A stretch of 6,886 nt of DNA, taken from positions 1 to 6,886 of the forward strand of contig JALOTI010000103.1 in assembly GCA_025457985.1 (NCBI GenBank), read 5' to 3'. This stretch comes from Leptospira sp. (GTDB lineage: Bacteria; Spirochaetota; Leptospiria; Leptospirales; Leptospiraceae). Both the position numbers and the translations under genes were made by a program. Below are positions 1-5,100 of this stretch, one piece after another. Numbering within the stretch: the first letter of the stretch is position 1; every line of letters begins with the position of its first letter. The notes beneath the pieces are model-generated. The model was not told the origin of the DNA. It searched no databases and saw nothing but the letters and a program-made list of their open reading frames with translations.

Positions 1-93
1 ATGGCTGAATTTCAGGAGTTGATTCCCAAAATTCTACACGAAATCAACTTGGAAAAATCAGAATTTCTTACTTTTTTCAAAGAGAAAAGGTAG
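1..93 (+). CDS. 3' end of an unidentified reading frame (30 codons visible, probably partial)
   Basis: The frame is open from the first base of the window to a TAG at 91-93 and encodes 30 residues ending in FFKEKR. The window happens to begin with ATG, so this could be a complete 30-residue peptide, but no upstream sequence is available to look for a ribosome binding site. The mixed hydrophobic/charged pattern (LIPKILHEI, then LEKSEFLTFF) looks like the amphipathic C-terminal helix of a longer soluble protein. The partial-gene reading is therefore preferred. No family is recognisable. The frame ends 45 nt before the tRNA-Ser gene on the same strand. Confidence 0.45.
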   Translation: MAEFQELIPKILHEINLEKSEFLTFFKEKR

Positions 94-133
94 AATTCTA
101 TTGACCGTTTCTTTTTATGGAAGCGAGTAGAAA
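91..133 (+). promoter_or_regulatory. possible promoter region for tRNA-Ser/dnaX (weak)
   Basis: The 45-nt gap before the tRNA holds two promoter-like pieces that do not make one good promoter. TAGAAT at 91-96 matches five of six bases of a -10 box but has no good -35 about 17 nt upstream. TTGACC at 101-106 matches five of six bases of a -35 box, but its nearest -10-like hexamer, TAGAAA at 128-133, is 21 nt away, which is too far. A promoter here is plausible because a stop codon precedes it and a stable RNA gene follows. The exact elements are uncertain, and read-through from upstream cannot be excluded. Confidence 0.25.
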
Positions 134-138
134 TCATT

Positions 139-222
<84 letters not shown>

Positions 223-223
223 A

Positions 224-238
224 ATGGTTCCTAAATGA
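224..238 (+). other. four-codon mini-ORF overlapping the dnaX start
   Basis: ATG GTT CCT AAA TGA begins two bases after the tRNA discriminator base, and its stop overlaps the dnaX start in an ATGA arrangement (235-238). Neither this mini-ORF nor dnaX has a Shine-Dalgarno sequence; the only sequence upstream is the tRNA acceptor and T arm. It may be chance, because the space is only 12 nt. If translated from a processed 5' end it could couple termination to dnaX initiation. Whether it is translated cannot be seen from sequence. Confidence 0.25.
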
Positions 239-1605
239 GCGATAACCACCAAGTACTCTTTCGTAAATACCGACCCCAATACTTTAAAGATGTAATCTTT
301 CAGGAATTGGCTGTTGGTTCCCTTCAAAATGCATTCAAATCAAAAAAGATTGGACATGCTTACATATTTATCGGTCCCAGGGGTGTTGGTAAAACAACCA
401 TAGCACGTATTCTTGCAAAACGTCTGAATTGCGAAAAGCCGGACGGTGTGGAGCCTTGTAATGTTTGTAATTCCTGTCTTGAGATTACAAAAGGTAATTC
501 AAATGACGTATTTGAAATAGATGCAGCATCGAATAGTGGAGTGGATAACATCCGTGAACTACGAGAGAATGTTAAGTTCAATGCGATGGGTGGAAAGTAC
601 AGAGTATACATTTTAGATGAGGTTCATATGTTGAGTGGTGCTGCGTTCAATGCACTACTCAAAACTCTAGAAGAACCTCCGCCACATGTCGTGTTCATCT
701 TGGCGACAACTGAGTATCACAAAATTCCAGAAACCATCTTATCTCGATGCCAGGACTTTCATTTTAGGAAAGTGCCAGTTTCCGTTTTACAAAGTTATGT
801 GGAAACAATCTGTATAAAAGAAAATTTTAAATTTGATACAGAAGGCCTCTTTTGGATTGCAAAGAAGGGAGATGGATCCGTGAGAGATACTCTTTCTTTT
901 ATGGAACAAGCAGTCGTATTTACTGATGGTAATCTAACAGGCCCTAAACTCAGAAAGATGATTGGGTATCATGGAGTTGATACCTTTGTCCAGTTTCTGG
1001 ATCAAATCCTGGATTCATCCAAGTCCGCTCATATCTTTGAAAATCTAGAAACCTATTTCCAAGAAGGTTTGGACTTAACTAAGTTTGTATGGGATTTTTT
1101 AGAATTTTTAAATTCACTCCTTCTAATTAAGGATAATCTTGCCGATAGAGAATCGATCAATATACCAAGTGAAGACTTAATTCGACTGAAACAATCGTAT
1201 CGGGAATTGGATCGTGAAACCTTGGTCCTACTCGCAGAACGAATATTTCTAATTCATGAGAAAATGAATCAGATGAAACTTAGAAGTTCTTATGAGACCA
1301 AAGTATATTTGGAAATTCAATTTCGGAAATTGATTCTTGATAGAGAAAAACCAAGTGTCTCTGGAGTTTTAAATAAACTTTCGGAATTGAACAAGTTGAT
1401 TCAAACAGATATTTCCCATCTACCGGAACATACTCCGCAAACGATAAAATCAAAAGAGGAAGAAAAATCAAATTTTCCTGTTGAGACAAAAGTCAAAAAA
1501 GATGAGAAACCAAAGAACGTAGATAAGCAGGACAGTCTTGATAAACTAGTCCAAGAGACATTTTCTGGCACCGAAGTTGACGCAAGCCAGTTCAAAAATC
1601 TTTAG
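235..1605 (+). CDS. dnaX: DNA polymerase III clamp-loader subunit gamma/tau (short, gamma-like)
   Basis: This is the ATPase of the DNA polymerase III clamp loader, which opens and places the beta sliding clamp during chromosome replication. The 456 residues show the full DnaX AAA+ core: N-terminal VLFRKYRP (7-14), Walker A GPRGVGKTT (47-55), a zinc module with Cys66, Cys75, Cys78 and Cys81, Walker B LDEVH (127-131), sensor 1 ATT (157-159), arginine finger SRC (Arg171) and sensor 2 GSVRD (Arg217). Helical domain III continues to about residue 370. The remaining 85 or so residues are a lysine/glutamate-rich tail, so the polymerase- and helicase-binding domains of a long E. coli-type tau (643 residues) appear to be missing. 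ATG 235 is chosen because it places VLFRKYRP at the usual distance from the start. There is no visible Shine-Dalgarno sequence. It heads a dnaX-ybaB-recR operon, an order conserved in many bacteria. Confidence 0.96.
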   Translation: MSDNHQVLFRKYRPQYFKDVIFQELAVGSLQNAFKSKKIGHAYIFIGPRGVGKTTIARILAKRLNCEKPDGVEPCNVCNSCLEITKGNSNDVFEIDAASNSGVDNIRELRENVKFNAMGGKYRVYILDEVHMLSGAAFNALLKTLEEPPPHVVFILATTEYHKIPETILSRCQDFHFRKVPVSVLQSYVETICIKENFKFDTEGLFWIAKKGDGSVRDTLSFMEQAVVFTDGNLTGPKLRKMIGYHGVDTFVQFLDQILDSSKSAHIFENLETYFQEGLDLTKFVWDFLEFLNSLLLIKDNLADRESINIPSEDLIRLKQSYRELDRETLVLLAERIFLIHEKMNQMKLRSSYETKVYLEIQFRKLILDREKPSVSGVLNKLSELNKLIQTDISHLPEHTPQTIKSKEEEKSNFPVETKVKKDEKPKNVDKQDSLDKLVQETFSGTEVDASQFKNL

Positions 1606-1612
1606 TTGGGGG
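1606..1612 (+). promoter_or_regulatory. ribosome binding site that decides the ybaB start
   Basis: A five-G run (1608-1612) sits 5 nt before ATG 1618 and directly after the dnaX stop. A longer in-frame reading from TTG 1606 would place the start inside this site, so ATG 1618 is preferred. Confidence 0.7.
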
Positions 1613-1617
1613 CTACT

Positions 1618-1989
1618 ATGGGTGTATTTGATCAAATGAAAAATTTGAAAGAAGCTTTTTCACAGTTTGGAAATTTCAAAGAAAAACAAGAAGAACTTCA
1701 GAAGAGATTATCCACTCTCCGAGTGAATGCGAGTGCAGGTGCCGGCATGGTTGAAGTAACAGCAACTGCTGATGGAACACTAACAAATCTCATTATAAAT
1801 CCAATAATGTTCACAGCGGATGACAAAAAAATGTTAGAAGACTTGATTCTATCTGCTACAAATGAAGTGCAACGCAAAGCCAAGGAAGCAATGGCGCATG
1901 AAGTTCGAAATGTGTTAGGTTTCAACCCAAGTGACTTTGAAGGGATTTTAAACCAAATGGGTAAAGATGGAGGTGTACCCCCTGTCTGA
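1618..1989 (+). CDS. ybaB: YbaB/EbfC family nucleoid-associated protein
   Basis: This is a small DNA-binding protein of the YbaB/EbfC family, whose members form dimers, bind DNA and associate with the nucleoid. The Borrelia homologue EbfC is the best-known spirochaetal case. The 123 residues from ATG 1618 show the family pattern. A helical N-terminus ([14 protein letters not shown], then [11 protein letters not shown]) is followed by the central strand region with [14 protein letters not shown] (40-53), where polar Gly/Val residues are typical of the family. Next comes [11 protein letters not shown], then helix [20 protein letters not shown]. It lies 12 nt after dnaX, and its 3' end overlaps the recR coding region by 23 nt, the usual dnaX-ybaB-recR order. 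A link to recombination or replication through RecR is inferred from this order only. Confidence 0.93.
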   Translation: MGVFDQMKNLKEAFSQFGNFKEKQEELQKRLSTLRVNASAGAGMVEVTATADGTLTNLIINPIMFTADDKKMLEDLILSATNEVQRKAKEAMAHEVRNVLGFNPSDFEGILNQMGKDGGVPPV

Positions 1990-2575
1990 CGTACAATTCC
2001 AAAAATTAGTCCAAGCATTTTCTTCCTTACCAGGTATCGGGAAAAAAAGTGCGACCAGAATTGGATTCCACATTCTTAGAATGAATAGAGGGAATTTTGA
2101 CTTATGGTTGCAGAGCATCGAGGAAGCTAAGGATGAATTGAAATTTTGTCAAATTTGCGGAGGACTAACAGAGAGTCCAGTTTGTGGGATTTGTCTCTCT
2201 GAAAAACGAGACTCCAAAATTCTTTGCGTCGTTGAACAACCAGAAGATATTTTCTTCATTGAAAATACAAAAGAGTATTTTGGAAAATATCATGTGTTAA
2301 ACGGAGCTATTTCACCTCTAGATGGTATTGGTCCTAATGAATTGCGAATCAAAGAACTTTTAACTCGATTATCGGAAGGAGAGGTATCAGAAGTACTAAT
2401 CGCAACAAATCCAACTTTGGAAGGAGATGCAACTGCCTCCTATCTTTCTCAGGAAATTCGTCCCTTAAATATTAAAGTAACGCGAATTGCACATGGAATA
2501 ACGATTGGTGGAACTTTGGAATATTCGGATCAATATACTCTTGGGAAAGCGATCAAATCAAGGCTTGTTATCTAA
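1967..2575 (+). CDS. recR: Recombination mediator protein RecR
   Basis: RecR works with RecF and RecO to load RecA on gapped DNA during recombinational repair. The 202-residue product matches E. coli RecR (201) in length. Visible parts are the helix-hairpin-helix LPGIGKKSA (21-29), a Cys4 zinc finger (Cys61, Cys64, Cys73, Cys76), and a Toprim domain starting at LCVVE (86-90). Conserved [15 protein letters not shown] (109-123), [12 protein letters not shown] (146-157) and the C-terminal RIAHG (173-177) follow. The start is uncertain. ATG 1967 has only a weak upstream site, whereas a strong GGAGGTG at 1969-1975 precedes CTG 1982, giving 197 residues. Both lengths fit the family. It overlaps ybaB by 23 nt, implying translational coupling. 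It is the last gene of the + strand operon and ends 16 nt from a convergent gene. Confidence 0.95.
   Translation: MEVYPLSDVQFQKLVQAFSSLPGIGKKSATRIGFHILRMNRGNFDLWLQSIEEAKDELKFCQICGGLTESPVCGICLSEKRDSKILCVVEQPEDIFFIENTKEYFGKYHVLNGAISPLDGIGPNELRIKELLTRLSEGEVSEVLIATNPTLEGDATASYLSQEIRPLNIKVTRIAHGITIGGTLEYSDQYTLGKAIKSRLVI
1969..1975 (+). promoter_or_regulatory. strong Shine-Dalgarno-like site inside the annotated recR start
   Basis: GGAGGTG would pair for seven bases with the usual 16S rRNA 3' end, but it lies just downstream of ATG 1967 and 6 nt upstream of CTG 1982. The same bases encode GGV of YbaB and EV of RecR, so the match could be incidental. It raises the possibility that RecR begins at CTG 1982. 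Confidence 0.4.
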
Positions 2576-2591
2576 ACCTTACTTTAGATAA
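2568..2591. terminator. inverted repeat between convergent recR and barrel genes (possible bidirectional terminator)
   Basis: TTATCTAAA (2568-2576) and TTTAGATAA (2583-2591) form a perfect 9-bp stem with a 6-nt loop. It takes up the whole 16-nt gap plus the last recR codons including its stop, and it abuts the stop of the - strand gene at 2592. The position between convergent genes suits a two-way terminator. The stem is AT-rich and neither side is followed by a T-run, so it is not a canonical intrinsic terminator. It may only stabilise the 3' ends or mark the overlap region. Confidence 0.4.
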
Positions 2592-4163
2592 TTAGAAGCG
2601 GTGCTCAAAAACTATAAAAGCTTCTCTTAGTACGCTTCCAAATCTTGAATCCAACAAAACAAATAACGCATCTCCAGCAACAAAATATCCCGACCTAAAG
2701 ATGATTTGGAAATCAGCGGTTACGTTATAACGGATATTAAAATTATATTCCATACCCATATACGTTGAAGTTCTAAATCCATTTCTCTCATTAAATTCTC
2801 TATTGATTTTAATTTCAGGCGATCGTGTTGCCCAAAGCTGGTAGTATCCTAACGTAAACTGGTAAGGACCAAATGCGATGATATTTGTAAAAAATCCATA
2901 TTCATTGATTCCTGAAAAACTAGATCCGTTAAAAAGTGCATAACCTCCCGTAAAGTCAGTAGCAATGTTGGAGATTGAAAATCCAGGAGCTAATGTTCGG
3001 TACCCATTTCCTTTAAGATTTGCCTCTCTTCCATTTTCATCAAAACCAGGTCGACCCGTAGTTCCTAATGCGATTAGATTAAAATTTAAAGCCTCATTAT
3101 ACCGATACGTCATTTGAAAGTCATAAAGACCTCCTTTGATAAAATGTCTCTGGTTTTGATTGTAAAGGGTTACATTCATTTCATCCACGATAGGAGTTAA
3201 CTTTTTTACTACACCAGAGTTAAAGACACCATGCACTATAAAACTAAACGTTTGGAAATTGAACTCGTTAAATAATCCATACCATCCGAGTCTAGCTGTT
3301 TCATTGTCCGATCTTTGGTTATCATCTAACCAATACCCGTAAATTTCGTTTCTTACATTACGGAAGTATTCAAACTTCATACGATTGTAGTATATGTTTG
3401 AATTTTGATAGTTTTTATCAGCGTATCCATTCTTGTCTACGTCCAGAAAACTTTGGTCACTCGCTCGGAGCACACCTGCTTCCCAAGAGAGACGAAGAAA
3501 TTGAAAGTTTTTTAAAATACTAACACCTGTTCCTGTCGAAAACAATACCCTTCCTTGCGCAGAACTAAATAATTGCTGACCAACTTTGATAAACAGTCCT
3601 GATTCTGGGATTCTAAAATTAAGATAGAGAAAGTTTGTCTGGACATTTACTGCGGCGGTTCGGCCTCTCTCTCCACCGGAACCAGGTCCAACGAGACCAG
3701 GATCATAGCCATCCGGACCTGTTGGACGAAGACCTCGACCTCCGAAGGGAATATCGCCAACCTGCATTCCCCAAACACCTTCTACATATTTATTGGCGGA
3801 AAAACTCATATTGTATAAGAATCTGGTGTCGTAAAAGCTTATATCTTCTTTTCTCGGAGTGATTTGACTAGGCAATCCAAGACGTCGTCTTTCTAAATCC
3901 TGTTGGATTTGTTCTCGTTGTACATTGTCTGCATCTTGTCTTTCCCTATCGTAATCTTTGATAGGTGTAGTAGGAGTTTGTCTTTGTAGTAAAACATCTC
4001 TTCCTATGTTGGTTGCGCGTATACGAAAAGATCCATTAAAGTTTAAATTCGTTCTTTGAGATTCTTCTTCCTGTGCGTTGATTGAACCTGCAAAACAAAG
4101 AAGAGATAGGAAACTTATAAAATAGAAATTTTTATAAAAAAAGACAGCCAAACTTTGATTCAT
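2592..4163 (-). CDS. predicted outer-membrane beta-barrel protein (porin / alginate-export-like)
   Basis: This 523-residue exported protein has a signal peptide (1-30, hydrophobic FISFLSLLCFAG, cleavage after SINA) and no lipobox cysteine. The mature part alternates polar and aromatic/hydrophobic residues, as in FLYLNFRI, FQFLRLSWEAG, MTYRY and YQFTLGYYQLW, and ends in IVFEHRF. A C-terminal aromatic strand with final Phe is the usual signal for BAM-dependent outer-membrane insertion. Overall layout resembles the alginate-export/large porin class, but this is by pattern, not by a search. Oddities are a highly charged insertion (about 58-106) after the first strand, a Gly/Pro-rich loop (140-168) and a calcium-loop-like DVDKNGYAD (241-249). 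The gene lies 29 nt downstream of the solute-binding protein gene and probably shares its transcript. The start ATG has only a weak ribosome binding site (GAAAG). Confidence 0.8.
   Translation of the reverse strand: MNQSLAVFFYKNFYFISFLSLLCFAGSINAQEEESQRTNLNFNGSFRIRATNIGRDVLLQRQTPTTPIKDYDRERQDADNVQREQIQQDLERRRLGLPSQITPRKEDISFYDTRFLYNMSFSANKYVEGVWGMQVGDIPFGGRGLRPTGPDGYDPGLVGPGSGGERGRTAAVNVQTNFLYLNFRIPESGLFIKVGQQLFSSAQGRVLFSTGTGVSILKNFQFLRLSWEAGVLRASDQSFLDVDKNGYADKNYQNSNIYYNRMKFEYFRNVRNEIYGYWLDDNQRSDNETARLGWYGLFNEFNFQTFSFIVHGVFNSGVVKKLTPIVDEMNVTLYNQNQRHFIKGGLYDFQMTYRYNEALNFNLIALGTTGRPGFDENGREANLKGNGYRTLAPGFSISNIATDFTGGYALFNGSSFSGINEYGFFTNIIAFGPYQFTLGYYQLWATRSPEIKINREFNERNGFRTSTYMGMEYNFNIRYNVTADFQIIFRSGYFVAGDALFVLLDSRFGSVLREAFIVFEHRF
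4115..4137 (-). repeat. AU-only hairpin inside the 5' coding region of the barrel gene
   Basis: TTATAAAA (4115-4122) and TTTTATAA (4130-4137) form a perfect 8-bp inverted repeat with a 7-nt loop, about 27 nt into the coding sequence, within the signal-peptide codons. AT-rich signal-peptide coding can produce this by chance. It is notable because its arms could also pair with an arm of the hairpin at 4175-4196 across the start codon. Confidence 0.4.
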
Positions 4164-4174
4164 CTTTCATTTCT

Positions 4175-4196
4175 ATAAAACCCATTGAGGTTTTAT
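4175..4196 (-). repeat. intercistronic hairpin covering the solute-binding protein stop codon
   Basis: ATAAAACC (4175-4182) and GGTTTTAT (4189-4196) make a perfect 8-bp stem with a 6-nt loop. On the - strand it contains the TAA stop of the solute-binding protein (4195-4193) and ends 11 nt before the barrel start codon. No T-run follows it, so full termination is unlikely. Partial termination, mRNA 3'-end protection or control of barrel translation are possible roles. Confidence 0.45.
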
Positions 4197-5041
4197 GGTT
4201 TTTTTACCCACTGATTCGATTTAAAATAACGATTTGCAATGGATTGGATTTTACCCGTACGTTTGTATTCTTTGATAAAAAAATTCAAATGATATAAAAA
4301 TTCTATATCTCGTTTTGCAACCGCCATACTGATATGGTCTTCCACAACAACACCTAAAATAGGCAAATAATTTGCTCGTAGTGAAGGTTCCTTCTGTAAA
4401 AGAGCTTGGATAAAAAATGAATCACCAACAAAACAATTTACATTATTCTTTTTGAGTTCAGATATCGCTGCATCATTAGTAAAATATGAAAAAATCTGAG
4501 CTTTGGGAAACGCTTCACGCAGATAAAAATGATTAGAGCTGTTTGCTAATACAGAATATGAGATTCCTGTAAGATTGGTTAGATCACTTAAATTTCTAAA
4601 TAATTGAACTGTAACAATTTGACCTTCTGGTTCCGGTGGAAGGGCATTTCTATTTACTAAACCAGCAGGAGTGGATATCAAATAAGGATCAGTAAAGTAA
4701 ACATCTTTAAAGCGATTAATAGATGCAGACAATCCAGCCATGGCAATCTGTGTATCACCTTTATCTAACATCCGCGCATGTTGATCAAATGTTCGAAGAG
4801 GGATAATTTTTAAATCAACATCAAGAAACTTAGCATATTCTTGAGCCAATTCTACATCAACGCCTGGAAAATTTGGATTCGCATTTTCAATGTAAAACGG
4901 ATCATAAAATTCATTCACAGAGACTGTTAGCACCTTCGATTTCTTAATTTTTTCAATCGTAGGGCTAGTTTGTGAAAAAAGGGATCCAAAGGAAAAAAGA
5001 ATCCCTATAAATACAAAGTCCTTAAAAAACAGGTTTCGCAT
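4193..5041 (-). CDS. periplasmic solute-binding protein, amino-acid-type (SBP_bac_3 family)
   Basis: This 282-residue exported protein has the two-lobe fold of family 3 extracellular solute-binding proteins. A signal peptide occupies about 1-23 (FVFIGILFSFGSLFS). The only cysteine is Cys203, so it is a soluble periplasmic protein rather than a lipoprotein. Family signatures are KVLTVSVNEFYDPFY (36-50), GVDVELAQEYAKFLDVDL (60-77), IAMAGLSASINRF (99-111) and VYFTDPY (114-120). Arg110 lies where the family binds the ligand carboxylate, and Asp207 (FVGDSFF) lies where it commonly contacts the ligand amino group. Both are kept, so an amino-acid-like ligand is reasonable. It has an excellent Shine-Dalgarno site. 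No ABC permease or ATPase gene adjoins it. Instead it lies between the OmpA-domain gene and the barrel gene. It could serve an ABC importer encoded elsewhere or a sensing role. Confidence 0.88.
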   Translation of the reverse strand: MRNLFFKDFVFIGILFSFGSLFSQTSPTIEKIKKSKVLTVSVNEFYDPFYIENANPNFPGVDVELAQEYAKFLDVDLKIIPLRTFDQHARMLDKGDTQIAMAGLSASINRFKDVYFTDPYLISTPAGLVNRNALPPEPEGQIVTVQLFRNLSDLTNLTGISYSVLANSSNHFYLREAFPKAQIFSYFTNDAAISELKKNNVNCFVGDSFFIQALLQKEPSLRANYLPILGVVVEDHISMAVAKRDIEFLYHLNFFIKEYKRTGKIQSIANRYFKSNQWVKKP

Positions 5042-5049
5042 TCAGATCG

Positions 5050-5056
5050 CCTCCTA
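5050..5056 (-). promoter_or_regulatory. strong ribosome binding site of the solute-binding protein gene
   Basis: TAGGAGG on the - strand lies 8 nt before the ATG at 5041-5039. It is the best Shine-Dalgarno match in this operon, fixes the start, and predicts efficient translation of the binding protein compared with its neighbours. Confidence 0.8.
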
Positions 5057-5084
5057 TTTAATTTCGGTCTAAACTGGCGACTGA

Positions 5085-5100
5085 CAAGTAAATTTACTTG
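5085..5100. repeat. 16-bp perfect palindrome over the OmpA-domain gene stop codon
   Basis: CAAGTAAATTTACTTG is its own reverse complement, and the TAA stop of the PD40-OmpA gene (5096-5094) lies within it. As RNA it could fold as a 6-bp stem with an AATT loop. As DNA it could be a dimeric-regulator operator for the gene downstream. There is no T-run for termination, and no good -10/-35 pair was found in the 52-nt gap. Confidence 0.45.

Noticed and set aside
1606..1617. TTG start extending YbaB by four residues
   Set aside because: The TTG overlaps the G-rich ribosome binding site that serves ATG 1618, and MGVFDQMK is a normal family N-terminus.
1698..2018. 106-codon open frame on the - strand across ybaB/recR
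   Set aside because: It is antisense to two well-identified genes, has no recognisable family and looks like a reading-frame shadow.
2042..2048. A7 run in recR as a possible frameshift or slippage site
   Set aside because: The run encodes the KK of LPGIGKKSA, and the frame and product are complete and normal; there is no alternative product of interest.
3635..3862. 75-codon + strand frame inside the barrel gene
   Set aside because: It is antisense to the Gly/Pro-rich part of the barrel gene, with no ribosome binding site or family resemblance.
4136..4142. T7 run on the - strand as part of an intrinsic terminator
   Set aside because: It lies inside the barrel coding sequence and 33 nt beyond the intercistronic hairpin, so the two cannot act as one terminator.
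5057..5087. Promoter before the solute-binding protein gene (TTGTCA at 5087-5082 on the - strand)
   Set aside because: The only -10-like hexamer at TTAAAT is 20 nt away and touches the ribosome binding site, so a transcript from it would lose that site.
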